Shown here piece by piece: positions 36,601 through 48,399 of a stretch of 64,000 bases of DNA. Made by a program: the position numbers and the translations under genes. Under the pieces are notes generated by a model. The model was given only the letters and a program-made list of their open reading frames with translations, made no database searches and was not told the origin of the DNA. The stretch spans positions 434,001 through 498,000 of the forward strand of contig JAHQIW010002093.1 of NCBI GenBank assembly GCA_019055375.1, written 5' to 3'. The stretch is from Parelaphostrongylus tenuis (taxonomy: Eukaryota > Nematoda > Chromadorea > Rhabditida > Metastrongylidae). The stretch's first letter is position 1, and each line of letters begins with the position of its first letter.

Positions 36601-39600
36601 GTGAACATCGGATAAAACAACGTGGGAAGGGATCTTGATGGATAGCCGATCACTAAACCAACGTCGTTTTGCCGATAACGCATTTCTTATATAACCAAAC
36701 GTCATCCATAAGTAGCGAATGTTGAAACCGTTTCAACAACTTTTGCGAAATTCCAGAAAGAGATATTCATGAGAAACATTGTTCTTACATCAATCTTCAA
36801 CGGAACGAACATTTTTGAACGGCTCAGTTACGTTTATCTTTTTCTATCATGAAAAAACAATATGATTAGGAAGGTACGACATTCTTCTGGCCTTTATATA
36901 TACTCAAGGCACTTGATTGCCACGCAAACAAAATGGATATCTGCGTTATCGAAGTCGAAGTTGGAGGGCTGAAGCTAGGAGCTTTTCGTATCTTTGAAGA
37001 AAGGAAGAAAAAAACAAAAGTTCTAATCTATTTCAACAACCCAAATCGTAGGCGCCGTTCAACACTCTAAGATATCAAAGAGCAACCGAGTCAAACACTT
37101 ATGCGTTTCAACGAATATCTACGAACCATTGCTGACTGAATTTCTCGTCATGCGAACATACAACACTATGGCCATCGGTCCAGTGGTCGAATTTCTTACG
37201 AGAACTTTTTGAAAAATACGATGCTCAGCGATTCCTGTAGCGAAGAGAGACTGCTCTAGAGCATCATGGGAAAGAATAATATCCGTGATGTCTACAGAGG
37301 TCAGTCGACGATTAACGAGCCAACTTGTGAAACAGGTGAAAATACGGTACTAATGCAGTGATCTTGTCAGCTGATCATTGGCCTTCATTTACTACTTTTC
37401 TCATTTTCAGCGGTATTGCGCGATATGAGATAAAAAGAAAATGCTGAGATACGAGCGGGAGTTGGAACCGCATAAATATTGATGGACTTAGACCACGACT
37501 ACACCTTCGTAGCACGAGAGCGCAACACATCATCCAGAGACTGGGCTATCTTTTTGACTGCGCCGTAAAAATGCATGATTTAATGGTGCTATATGGCAAT
37601 CCGCATAAAACATGTGATGCATTTGATCATAATCAACTTATTTACCACTAACCGTGCCTTTAACTTTCAAACACACTGATGTCACGCAGTCCAGTAGAGT
37701 TATCAAGATCAGAATGCCCAGTTTGATATAGCCCTCTATGACGACTCCTAAAATGTAACCGCACGATGCACGGTATCCCGTCCACCTCCACTTCACTGTG
37801 TCGAAAGTGAAGAAACAGATCTCGGCTGGAAGAGATCCAAAATACTCTATTAAAAAATACTTTGAAAGCTTATACAGATATGTATATTTTTATACAACAT
37901 GTTTCACTCGACTTGTGCACTTCCCGTGATTAGAAAACACTGATTACGATATATGTATTTATATGTAGTTCGCCATGAAAATCTATTACACGCGCTCAGT
38001 TTGATGTTTTGCGGAAACACTCAGCCACGACATGAGGCTACTAATTTCTCATATGCGTTGTAAAAAGAATAGCGCGTTCAAGCACATGCTTGCTGTTTGC
38101 GCCCAAGGACAGGCAAGCCCACCATTAACACTGTTTTACCATGATTATGTCAAACTGATCAAGAAGGATATAATGAACCGGCGTTATGCATTTAGGCCTC
38201 CACAAATTTCGCCCAAATGGGCATTTCTAAGATCTACGTTGTTGAGTGAAACCACATCAACAATGTCTCGCTTATGTAATGATCAACTGCGAACTCTTCA
38301 TTCATTGAACAGCTTCCTTGATGAAATTTGCAAATAAGCATCCGTATGTCTCTATGATTTTGAGATATCCCTATGTCTCTTTGTTTTGGGTAGCACGAAC
38401 ATAAAAAGCGACAAGAATTTTCTTCCTTTTTTCCAATAATGTTGAGTGAAATACAAAACTGTGGGCTCAGTCGATAGTCCAACCAGCTCTTGGTTCACGG
38501 TTTTCCATATCCCTCAACATTATTGGATTCATGGTTTATACATCATGAAATTGCTGAAATTGCGATAAATTCAAGAATACGTATGGATCCCTTCATGCTA
38601 TTATACGAACCCGAGTTTGGCATAAAATATTATTATTTGATTAACGTCTGAAAGTCTTTTTGTTCTTCGAAGCCAAACTGAGTCTACTCAATGTTTAATA
38701 CGATCTTATTCTAGCTCAAATGCAATCTACAGCAGTTAGATATTATTAACATGCACACAACGTTGCTACGCGTTTTGGGCTAGATATGACGAACTGCTAT
38801 AGGATCACTGTAGTGAACAAGCGGATTAGACTGAATGACGCTCTGACACCATCATCTGTCCTGTACAAAAGTGTACTATCGAGTGGTTTTGCTTATTCGA
38901 GCGATAACCCACTTTAGTGAATTTTACTCGGTATTGGAACCAACATCCACATTATGAGAGAAACAATCTGCAAACGTGCGATTCAATCGGTCTGGATTTG
39001 CTGAGGAGAAATGCATAAGTCCTTCTCAAAGTATTCTCAATGTCAGCCTGGCATTTCCTCACTAATATAGAAACATCGCTTATTGTTGTCTAGATTTGAT
39101 TGAAGTCAACTATAAAGAATTAATGACAAATACGTCAAAACTCACTCCTAAACTGTGGTGTTGACTGGAGGAAACTGAGCACCCAGCAAATCAAAACGAC
39201 GAAAGTCGTATTTTTTACGCTCAGTAGAAATGAAGCTCGCAGAGGAAGCGCTATGGCAATCAATCTGTTTACGGCGATTGCAAGGTGAGAATAGACGTGA
39301 ATATTCCACAGCATGGAAAGCACCAAGCCGAACAGTTTACCTATCAGTTCCGTGGATATCCTGCTGCCACTGCAAATGATGAGATTCTTCGTTCTGTATG
39401 CATATGTAATGTCAGTGAAATTATTTATATCAGACAGATAAACATGTTTTTGTTCATCGTGTTGCATATAGTGTCATGTGCCTTAAAAGTTTTTCCAATA
39501 CTGAGAAAAAATGAAGTTAAAAACAATATCTATTCGAAGAAAAACAGTTTCAACTTCGTGACTGACCACCTTTCCAAGTGATTGGTTTTGCATAGAACTT

Positions 39601-40662
39601 CACTACACTTCCACGAAACTCGCAGATCACTCCTAAGTAGCCCCTGTATAGCGCCAAACTTTTTTTTCTTAAATTTCAGATTTTTACATAAAGAGGCCTT
39701 ACAACTTGGATTTATAACTAAATCCTACACTAGATGATGGAAGATATTACAAAACTGGCAATTTAAACTTTGAATGAATGAATCAAACTCCCTTATCAGT
39801 TAAAGTCGTTAAGCTTTTGACTCAAAAATAATCTTCAAAATGATAGTATTCCCATAATATTATACTTTGAATAGGATCTCATTCTGTCCTCAAAACTTTG
39901 CTTCCTTCATGTTTCCTCCGGAATAGTACAAGGCTTTTTCTATGTTATTCTACCATATTCGTCAGTGAGCTTCCTAGTTCTTCAGGCTTATCTTTTGTAA
40001 GAACTTCATCTTCACACTTCTGTCCTAACTCAGAAGAGAATAAGGTAATGCCCTTGCCGCTGAACACTCACAAGGCGATTATAATTAATTCAGCAGTAAC
40101 CATAAGCTCTGAAGTCTCACAATAATGCCACAGAGGGTACTCCAGAACACGAAGAGAAGTAGAATACCCATATTGGCGATGGTGTGAGACAAACACAGCA
40201 GGCCAAAAGAATTCCACAGTGCTGGATTGTATCGCACTGTCAGTATAGCAGCGCCATTTGAGAGCAAACCAAACACTCCTACCTAAAAGTCACACATTTC
40301 CTTATGTATCGCAGAAAGGGCTAACTATGTTGCTTAATTGTGACCGAAGCAATGAATTGGCAACGTTGTTCTACATGCCATTCACCGTCAGAGTACGAAT
40401 ATTTATACGAGTGATTAATTACTCGTCTCTCCCTCAAGCATTAGTTGATATGGACACTAGCAGAACTGCATTAAAGTAAGGTGCGATCGTCATGACAGTC
40501 TGGTAACAACGCGAACTTTGGGACTGGACGCTTTGAGTTTTTATGAGTTTGAAAACTTTTATACGTTGTAAAGGGCAGCTCAGGACTCACCACGGCCATG
40601 ATCACAGACACCGCAATGTTCTCCTCGTGAACATACAACGAAGTAGACGAGAGGTTTGACAT
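30613..40662 (-). CDS. Srx-type serpentine chemoreceptor, copy B, eight exons (two one-base disruptions)
   Basis: A nematode 7TM chemosensory receptor of about 325 residues. Exons: 40,591-40,662; 40,121-40,282; 39,146-39,369; 37,653-37,825; 32,196-32,273; 31,974-32,105; 31,046-31,118; 30,613-30,678 (TGA). Order of features: MSNLSSTS N-terminus; TM1-2 (FGLLSNGAAILTVRY); TM3 with YSHLAIAVNR and IAIALPLRAS; an extracellular segment FFTFDTVKWRW with Cys; TM5 GILILITLLDCV; the third-loop signature RQKMEIRFFEQ; TM7 end LWQLSFSLDG, then FYFRFS. The NR, RRxxEIRFF and DG motifs point to Srx. Exon 2 is 162 bases against 161 in A and C, so its frame does not join exon 3. Exon 6 also needs a one-base change to read through (GGAATTC against GGATTC in C). 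Intron 4 holds a 4.7 kb insertion. It may be a pseudogene or carry assembly errors. Confidence 0.72.
30735..30925 (+). repeat. tRNA-derived SINE (family 2) inside intron 7 of copy B
   Basis: The A-box-like TGGTGCAGTGCTAGC and a perfect B box GGTTCGACTCC lie about 45 bases apart. Upstream sequence is shared with the copies at 26,540 and 27,340. The corresponding intron in copy C is only about 100 bases, so this insertion is specific to B. Confidence 0.75.
35281..36045 (-). mobile_element. RTE-type reverse transcriptase, decayed C-terminal fragment
   Basis: From high to low coordinates the minus strand gives LDPTKTIIM; then YVHLGCEINMKNDLAPELSR and RKRAAWGMFKSIEDVV; then TIIPTLKYAAETWLL; then FIERAVERSMLEVSR. 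Last comes the tail of the protein with KIRWAGHV and GYQALYRETIDLM-like pieces. This is the post-palm and C-terminal part of a non-LTR reverse transcriptase. The pieces lie in different frames with stops between them, and the active site is not included, so it is non-functional. It is longer and better kept than the fragment at 199-870, which has the same organisation. Confidence 0.78.
36110..36365 (+). mobile_element. Penelope-like terminal fragment
   Basis: GATGATGCCGAAACTGCCGA and CGCAACTCCGCCGAAC end in GAAGGTTTTTTTTACC. The layout is that of the other Penelope-like ends, but the sequence is distinct, suggesting another subfamily. Confidence 0.4.
37435..37520 (-). repeat. tRNA-like repeat fragment
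   Basis: On the minus strand a GGTGTAGTCGTGGTCTAAG head and a GGTTCCAACTCCC B-box-like sequence are about 35 bases apart. No clean cloverleaf. Confidence 0.4.
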
Positions 40663-40670
40663 CTGAAAAA
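40663..40670 (-). promoter_or_regulatory. Splice or trans-splice acceptor before the copy B start codon
   Basis: TTTTTCAG abuts the ATG at 40,662, as in copies A and C. Confidence 0.5.
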
Positions 40671-42240
40671 CGTGCTGGTTTCCTACTGATGAAAGTTGGT
40701 ACACAGATGAAAGTACGTGTTGTATAAAAGATTAAAAAGCAAACTTCGTTTTTATAATTATAATCACCTGCTCTAAAAACAAATATAATTACGTCACGCG
40801 AAGCGTTCAGTTTCATTGTGGCATTAGCCCTTGAGTATATCCATTTTTAAGGAGCACACAGTAACAACCGCCAATAGCTTGAAACACTTAAGTGTTGTAC
40901 GCAATAAGTTTTCAGTTACCCAGCGATCTGCGGTGACTTCAGCCACTTCTCATACGTAAAGACGATAAATGCGGAGGTTTATTCTAAGATAATAATGTTT
41001 TCGTATAGGTACTACTCTAGTACTCAGTCAAGTTTTGCCGCTACACTGCATAGTGGCCTATTTTCATAGCTACCTTATTCCAAGAGACAGCAGATTGATT
41101 GACATGAATGGAAGATTGTGGTACGCTCAATCTCTTTCATGGGAACAAAGTACTACTGAACTGCTCCAACATGCGAACCTAGCAGTGGTGTTTTAGCTGG
41201 TCGATAAATCACTTAAAGCGGGTAAGCCCTTATTCAATAAAATGAAACTTCTCTGCTTTTTTTGAAACACAAATTTACATTAGAGAAAAAGCGCTTGTAT
41301 TGGCTATAAAGATTGAACACTTGTGTTCTGAAACTTCACAATTGTTCGTGCAACAACACGACCGAATGAAATGTAATTGTCGAAAGGCCATAGGAAACAT
41401 AACGTTGGTTGCTTAAGCGACACAAAAATTCAGTGATGCTTTGTGGTAAGCAATAGTTTGGCGTCAGGCCAGACCCGAACCCGCATTTCAGCCTTTCCAA
41501 ACTTGTGCTTAGTCAATTGCGCTATCAACGCCATTTTGCCACAACTCTTTCTATGCTACAACGCACCAATCTGTCAGCAAAGAACGTCAAAGTTTTGCAC
41601 ATTACTCACCACCATTTCTTATATATGTAACATCATGCCACCGCTTAAGAAAGGCTAAATAAACGAATTCTGTTTGATCAGACACAAAATCGCTTGAGTT
41701 AATCCAGTTTCCGTATGTTTTCCCAAAAGACAGATACCTTCGATGATATTAGAATTTTCAGAAAATATCCAGAGGTGATCGCTTATGAAGTCAACAAAAT
41801 ATGTCTTTTTTGTATCCGTTGTAAATATTAGTATAATAGAAAAAGTGGTGACTTTCCATAGAACCTCACACCTCATAGTATTAACTCTAGATTAAGCTGC
41901 ACATTTTCATATAGGACATTATTAATAAAAAAATTCTCACATCTCGCTCTCAGTTGATGAGCTTTCGAAAGTTTAATATGAAGCTAAGCAAAGAGATAAG
42001 GAACGCATTGATTACCAACCTTAATGAACACCATAACAAACCCACCTATCTTCGCTTAACTTTACTATCGTGTAACGTCGAATTTAATGTTGAGAGACGA
42101 TGAAAATGCACAAAAATTCGAACGCTCTTCTAGAATCACACTTTTGAAACCACTTTTGAGTAAAGCGAATTAGTTAAATCTCCTACTTGAAAAGATTCCT
42201 ACACACTCTTACTCACATACACATTAACACAAAAATATAA
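40671..42240. other. Duplicated 5' flank of receptor copy B
   Basis: Similar to 3,904-5,500. Frames differ between copies, so this is treated as non-coding upstream DNA. Confidence 0.45.
41430..41660 (-). repeat. tRNA-like foldback repeat, copy B unit
   Basis: GGCGTCAGGCCAGACCCGAA and GTCAATTGCGCTATC form the reversed head. TGTAACATCATGCCACCGC near 41,625 is the opposite tail. Counterpart of 4,628-4,960. Confidence 0.5.
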
Positions 42241-42244
42241 AGGA

Positions 42245-42355
42245 TTAGGCTTTCGCAGTCTATCAGTCGCGATATCGAACCACTGACCATCAATTGATCG
42301 ACACCTCTGTACCGCAGAGCACCTCTAATCACTGCGCCGCATGCGTTCTAAAGAA
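42245..42355 (-). repeat. tRNA-derived SINE-like repeat
   Basis: On the minus strand CGGCGCAGTGATTAGAGG resembles an A box and GTGGTTCGATATCGC a B box. The worn counterpart in unit A is near 5,555-5,640. Confidence 0.5.
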
Positions 42356-42929
42356 GCAAACGTGCAAATTTTGATGACTCCCTTATCTCGGAACTGATTA
42401 AGATGAAGTGTTAGGTGATTGAGTGGTTTTACTTGAAGTTAATGGATTAATCCAAATGATATGCTATATCAATATGCAACAGTAAGAGACAGAAGTTAGG
42501 AGAGTCACACCTATCGGACACGGAGATTCATCATTCTTGAACACACGAGAGCACTACATATTTTTTTACTCTCAACTAATTAAATCGTCACAAGCCATCA
42601 CATAAAGGCTTTGTAGAGTCTATAAATTGCCGGCGAGAGCTTTTTTCCCTCGTCCACTGAATACTTGTATTCGACCTTCTGTCATGACTAATCATTGATC
42701 TAATATAGCGATTACTACGTTTGTGGTCACATCAACACTTACAATCAACTGTCCCCCTCTGCTCTAAATTATTTTCTCTTGAAGATAATAGAGCATGCGT
42801 CTGCAGTCTCTCTTCATGGCCGTCCGAACAGCCCGACGCCGAGAATGGCGCCGTCTGCGAAGGAAATTTCATCTTCTCTTAAAGGCAGCTCATAGAGGTA
42901 TAGAATTGGTCTTTTTGGATTGTACTTTA

Positions 42930-43190
42930 TTTGTCGATCAAGCCTGTTGCACAAAGTGCTAACAATAAATTTTATTCGGCAAACGTATCGACGTGTTTCG
43001 TCCTCTTCAAAACCGATGGTGCGAGTCGATCGTCCACTGTCATTCGTCCTCGTTCAGGCACTTCGCCTTCGTCTCGCTTAAGTCGAACCATCTTGCACTG
43101 GAACATCGCTCGAATGAGAAGCTTCACTCGGCGAACTCTGATGTACGGGATGATTCTTGCGTTAACTAGCGTTATGTTTTGCTAATTTGT
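42930..43190 (-). mobile_element. Penelope-like terminal fragment, copy B unit
   Basis: AATTTTATTCGGCAAACGTA, then CGACGTGTTTCG and CCGATGGTGCGAGTCGATCG match 60,740-60,800 and 7,110-7,180. Confidence 0.5.
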
Positions 43191-43394
43191 TAACCACCTG
43201 TTGATAGTGCCAAATCCTGAATAACAAACTCATCGAGTGGGTTCATTCAGGTGAGTTTACTTTGAGCTAGTGAACTCATCACTCCTGAAGCAAATACAAT
43301 GCAATGTGGAAAATCATCTCACTTTCTATTACCCGTCCTTGTTAGTGAAAAAATATCAGTATGCCTGGTAATTATCTTTTAAGCCATGCATTCG

Positions 43395-43510
43395 GTCTTT
43401 ATGGGCACTTATGGAGCTCGATGCACGTGTTTCGGTCTTAGCAGCCTCGACAATTGGGCAGTACACTTCGCCTTAGTCAATGCTTTTGAAGGAACTCAAC
43501 CTCCCTCATA
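43395..43510 (-). repeat. CACGTGT-core repeat in copy B unit
   Basis: GAGCTCGATGCACGTGTTTC, then GGTCTTAGCAGCCTCG and GGGCAGTACACTTCGCC. It is not seen at the matching place in unit A, so it is probably a later insertion. Confidence 0.6.
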
Positions 43511-45780
43511 GAGTAGAAAGGTAATTATCAAGCATATTGAACTCTGAAAGTGCTCTTAAGAAAATACTTGAAACCAGCAGTAAAAAGAATACTTTGCTCA
43601 ATCAATTGATTAAAGAAGAAATGGATGAAAAAGATATGACAGGCAGTTTTCAATAGATAGTGAAATTGAGTTAAAGTATTGTCTGATGAAAATGGTGGTA
43701 AACGAGAGAAGATATCAAATGCGGGAATAATTTGTACAGGTCCAATTTGTATCAAAATATTTTTGAGCAATACGACTGCGTATTATGAAGTGGAAGTGCT
43801 AGCTTTTGTTTACTTATATATTTTTTTTACTACAAGACGTGATGTTGAATACAATTAACCGAGTGCTGAAAATGAGCGATCATTGACACACAGGTGCGCT
43901 TTAAACTTGTGATTTTCTTCTCGGAAGGTCGCATGAAATCCATCAAATCAACCAGTGATTTTTTTCCTGTTCGCCTTCAATCCTTAAAGCACAATGATGT
44001 TGAACGTTGCGGATGTCGCGTGGAGCACAAAAATTTATAACTCTGCAGTTCACTCTGTCTCGCCTTCAATGAAATTCAGCAATTTTTTCATTTCTTTTCC
44101 AATAGGCATAGGCTCACTGAGTTTTTCATCTCTACAAGATTGGCAGATTAATGCTTGACATATCTGGAAGGATGAAGGCACTGATCAAATGCATCAGTAA
44201 TCTAATGTGAGTCACTTTAGCGAAAACACATACAAATACTCTAACGTTGTTTTAGACAAGTCAGTTGCATGAGGCATACGTGATAGGTTGCTCAACCCTG
44301 ACTCTACCTTTTATATTTTTTCATGAGAGAAGGGATGTTTGCGAAACTTCTCGGCCCGCGATACTACAAAAACTGGCCCAAAATAGCTTCCAAAATGTTT
44401 CTAATGTTCTACCGCAGTACCATATCTTTGCGGCATTTGTAAAACTTACAAATGAAAAGTACTTGTTTCACATCATAAGTTGCAGTGGACATGCTGAATA
44501 GCAGCGAATTCAAAGGTCAGCACGACACAACACTATAAAACAACACTTAGTATGCAGTAATCTTACAAGCAGCAGTCCTTCGTAGATTCTGAGACCCAAA
44601 TGTCAATCATTTACACAATGATGTTGAGTGACGTAAAAACCTTTGCGTCAGACGGGACTCGAAACTGCATTTCACGCTATCCTGGCGCGTGGATAACTTG
44701 CACCACCGACGTCTGCGACCTAACTAATTCACGAAGCTTCTTATCACTCGAGCTTAGTTTCGACTAGAAACGCGCACAGCATCAACGCATACTCAAATTT
44801 TATAAACATTCAATCTACTGCTATCTCGCCTATTTCTCACATGCTGTCTCAACTTAAGCTACTATGCACTTCCATGCATTCGCCAAGTGAGCGCATGTTT
44901 TTTTTTTGCGACATGCATCTTATCAAGAAAGTGAGAAGTAACAAAGAGTCGATTTCTGTCACTTCCATCAAGAAAGATCGAAGTCTTGCGCTTTGACGAG
45001 TATGAAAATCTATTTGTGGTCGAAAATGTCACTCGATCATTTTTAGCATTTTCGTAGGAGACTTCCAATTTTTTAAATTGTTTCACTAAAGAATATAATT
45101 GGTAGGTAGGTTTTCTCAAAATTTCACACTTCGGCACCATAATATTCCAATCAAAGACGAGCAAAAAGCATTAAGAGGTCTTAATGGTGCATTGGGGAAC
45201 ACGTGGTGCTCCGAAATAGATAAACGCGATTCGCCAGCTTGCATAGAATTCCGAGTTTTGTCTTATGTCAACATTCGTCTGATTCTAGTTCACATCGTAT
45301 CCCATGTGAAGAAGAATGAACATTGAACAAACGTTAGCATAAGTACGCCAGTCTACGCAGTCACGCATTTTTTCAGAAAATTTGCGATACAAATTTACCT
45401 TGCGCAGAAAGTAGCTACAACTGATGGCTTGAATAGCTTATTGCGTTCACATTGCACATTACAATCAGTCTTAAAAGGGGTTGTTCAAAATAAGTGGTCA
45501 ATTAGAATCTCCTTTTTCTTCTCGCTGGTTGAATAATTAGGCCCATACAAGCATTTTATTGATGATAACAAAAGAAATACGGCAACAAGATTAAATTCCT
45601 GACAAAGTTGGTTGTATAAAGCAAGAACTTTGAAGTACCTGTACTTCCACTTCAGTGATGACAAATTTAGTTGTCCTGGATCAGCTAATGCCATTGAAAA
45701 TAGCTTTGCACTTATGTTGGTCGCCTTAAGCAAAACCTCATCTCAGAGAAGGCGGAATAATCAGTCAAATATGTAGATTT
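43511..45780. other. Conserved upstream block, copy B
   Basis: Colinear with 7,400-9,620 and 61,100-63,650. A short open minus segment at about 45,408-45,460, ending before GTAAAT (CERNKLFKPSVVATFCA), has a counterpart before GTAAGT at 63,380-63,435. However, an acceptor is present only in the C unit, so coding status is doubtful. Confidence 0.4.
44620..44725 (-). repeat. tRNA-like repeat
   Basis: TTTGCGTCAGACGGGACTCG and GTGGATAACTTGCACCACC show a reversed tRNA-like head. Counterpart of 62,385-62,455. Confidence 0.45.
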
Positions 45781-47131
45781 TATGGTTCATATAGTAATCA
45801 CGGAATAGCAGATAGCACATCACGTCTGCATACAAGTGGCTTTCATAAAAAAAAGAACATATCACAAGAAAGGCTCCGAAGAATGGGATAAACACGGTTA
45901 TAGATTTTATTGCTCTCTGTAGCCTTTGCTAAGCTCTATCATTCACCACAAATTTCTCTAGATCATAGGACTTTAATTTTGGTAGCAAAAAACATAAGCG
46001 CATTGTTACAACTCCCTTTCTGATCGAATGTAAGAAGACTCTTATAAGAAAGACAAGCCGAGTAATGAACCTCATAAGGCTTATGTCTTGTCCTAACACA
46101 TCTAGTTTACCGATGCATAATTCAAGTAAAAAATTCGATCCCATTCACTAAAAAAATAATCCAACCACGAGACTCACCACGAACACAAGAATGTTCGTTA
46201 TGAATAAAAAGTATTAGATTTTAGCAACACTACCCAACACTCTCCTCACTCATCAGTTAGGAACGGATGATGACGAAATAGCCAGATAGAAACAAGCTTG
46301 GACACTAAAATTGGCAAAAAATTTTCAAAGTCAAAATAAAAGACAAAAGTTCTGATAAAGCGTCAAGCTTGAAAAAACTTCTACAGAACCACAGTATAAC
46401 GACTGGACGGATGCCAGTTTTGTCTTTCCTTGAAAGGTACCATAACTGTTGTTATAATAGTACTGATGTATTCAGCAAACTAATAAATGTTTCAAAATTT
46501 ATGCACAATAATGATGATTCACTCAATGTACATAATGGCGCAATGCAAATCAACTTCCTTCGAATAATCTTGGTCAGGAGATCCCTCACCTTTCTCAAAT
46601 TTACAACACTATCATCAACCCGTTGTTACACTGATACTGGTCCATCATGAGGTTACAAATGAAAAACCTATCTTATTCGCGGGGCACGATCTTTTCATGG
46701 GAGTGTTAGCAGCCAGTCGCAAGCCTGAACTTCTGGCTAATGCCCCATATGGTCAATTTCTCGAAACGCCCTTTTACGACCCTGCTGAACTCAAAGTGGA
46801 ACTATGTTTCACGCGGCCACGTGTTTTTCTTCTTATTTCGCTTAAATCTCGGTGGACAAAATTCCTTCCTCAAAGTGCTGGCACTTTTCCGATAGCACAA
46901 GTTTCGAAGAATTCAAAGATGTGTTGGCTTTTTGGAAAAGCTTTTTATAGCGCTATAGGAGACAGAAAAATTTGTGCTATACACCTCACCAGACAGAGCG
47001 CTTCCTTTAGACTATTAGTAATCATTCGATAGCGTAAGTGTCAATGATTCCAACCCTGTGCTTGTTTTATAAAAAAAATCGTTTAGTAGAGTAAAGAAGA
47101 ATAAGTTTCACATTTTCGACTACTTGCTTAC
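45781..47131. other. Unduplicated spacer, no confident gene
   Basis: Open frames at 46,369-46,650 and 46,697-47,032 (plus) show no domain. The second runs into a TCATTCGATA repeat copy at 47,022-47,031. Confidence 0.35.
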
Positions 47132-48399
47132 CGCCTAATCCATGTGGTCGGATGGGAGGAAGAAGTGGGTAGGGGGATGTGAGAGGGAGGGGAGGAGTGG
47201 TGTAAATTGATCGCTGCCCTGGCCGCTGGATATATGGGATGCAACTTGTTATTCTGGATAATAGAAAAAAAATATTCAACTGGGAGTTTTTTAGCCGTTT
47301 TGAAAGAAACTCTACATGAAACGATTGACTCACATGCTACTAAAGCTCCTCTACACGTTGATGTGTTTCTCGTGCTTCCAGCGAGTTATATGCCCGATAC
47401 AGACTACTACGCCTGATAGCCTAGTACGGCGACCTACATGTTGAATCACATCACTACCATTTTCCTTTCTGTGTGGTATTCACCGCTCGTTTGAGATCCA
47501 ACTCTTCTTTGTTAGTATTGTGACTACGTGGCAGGGGCTTCTTGGTGCCTACTAATATTCATTGAGGCTCTCGTGTGTGCGTGTTTTCCATCATTTCGTG
47601 TCTCAGTATCTATGGAAGCACCAGTAGACTTTAGACATCCTGTACACATCGGATCATATTATCTCATCTGGAGTGTTCTGTTTCTGTGCGTAAAGACGTA
47701 TCCGTCTGAAGAATATTGATTTCTCAGATATTCTTTGGACGCTGTACACTGCGGTTCTTACATACATGTTTTGTGATAGATCTACTTGTGTCTATTCTAG
47801 CGCACGACGTAAATGCTGTGACAAGAGTATCTGGTACGATTTCTCTGGCAGAGATTCGCTTCTATGTTAGGTAATTATATCCTGTGGTACTCCTGGGTGT
47901 GGTGGGCAGGACTTACCGGTATTCTCGCTTGTGCGTATCTATACGGGCTCCTTAATGTCGGTTTCTCCCTGTGTTTCGTGTGTGCTTTGGTGACATCTAC
48001 GCGTACTCTAACTAAGGTGAAGACAGCTTGTGGCTCGTGATGGAGGAGCGATGTGACTGGCTGGGAGCTACATGGGGGAGGGTGAAGCGTGTAGGCTGGC
48101 TGGAAACGAGGGTGTGTGAAGTCGTTTTTACCAGGAGAGACGTGGGTTCCGTCAGATCTGGCTTCAATGAGCATCAAAGCGGGCTCTTGCAGTGGGGACT
48201 TGAGTGGCTGATAGACAAAAGCAGTCGGTGAGGGTGCGGTGTCAGTAGGTGGAAACATAGGAGTGGATAATGAGGCGTTGATGGGTTTTTGCTCGCTATT
48301 GGGCAAGTCGATGGCTGTGGGTGCAAATGGGTTGCTAGCCAGTTTTCGGAGAAGCGGCATCTCGATCCACTTCACTAGTATCATCCTGGGGCGGAGTGC
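47132..48399 (-). CDS. Candidate Pro-rich gene, two exons, unknown function
   Basis: A 161-codon open exon at 47,917-48,399 is bounded by acceptor ACTTCAG and donor GTAAGT. It joins in phase 0 to an exon at 47,132-47,225 (acceptor ATCCAG, donor GTAAGC). Both are proline-rich: SNPFAPTAIDLPN, STPMFPPTDTAPSPTAF and YTLHPPPCSSQPV in the first; YTTPPLPLTSPYPLLPP in the second. There is no transmembrane segment and no recognised domain, so a disordered linker is likely. The region is richer in GC than its surroundings and lies outside the duplicated units. Both ends are missing: exon 1 is entered by splicing and exon 2 leaves in phase 1. A retroelement-derived frame or chance cannot be excluded. 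Confidence 0.42.

Larger units (their letters stand above)
32890..37610. mobile_element. 4.7 kb insertion block in intron 4 of copy B
   Basis: Flanking intron sequence is shared with copy C: GTGAACACCTAAAAGTGAAC and TCCACGATGCGG near 32,720-32,790 match 55,815-55,890, and TAATCAACTTATTTACCACT near 37,630 matches 56,080. Everything between is missing in C. It contains RTE debris, a Penelope-like end, a tRNA-like repeat and otherwise unassigned AT-rich DNA. It may be several nested insertions. Confidence 0.6.

Noticed and set aside
47875..47916. Extension of the Pro-rich frame past the donor to the next stop
   Set aside because: A strong GTAAGT donor at 47,916 and an in-phase second exon make the extension more likely intronic.
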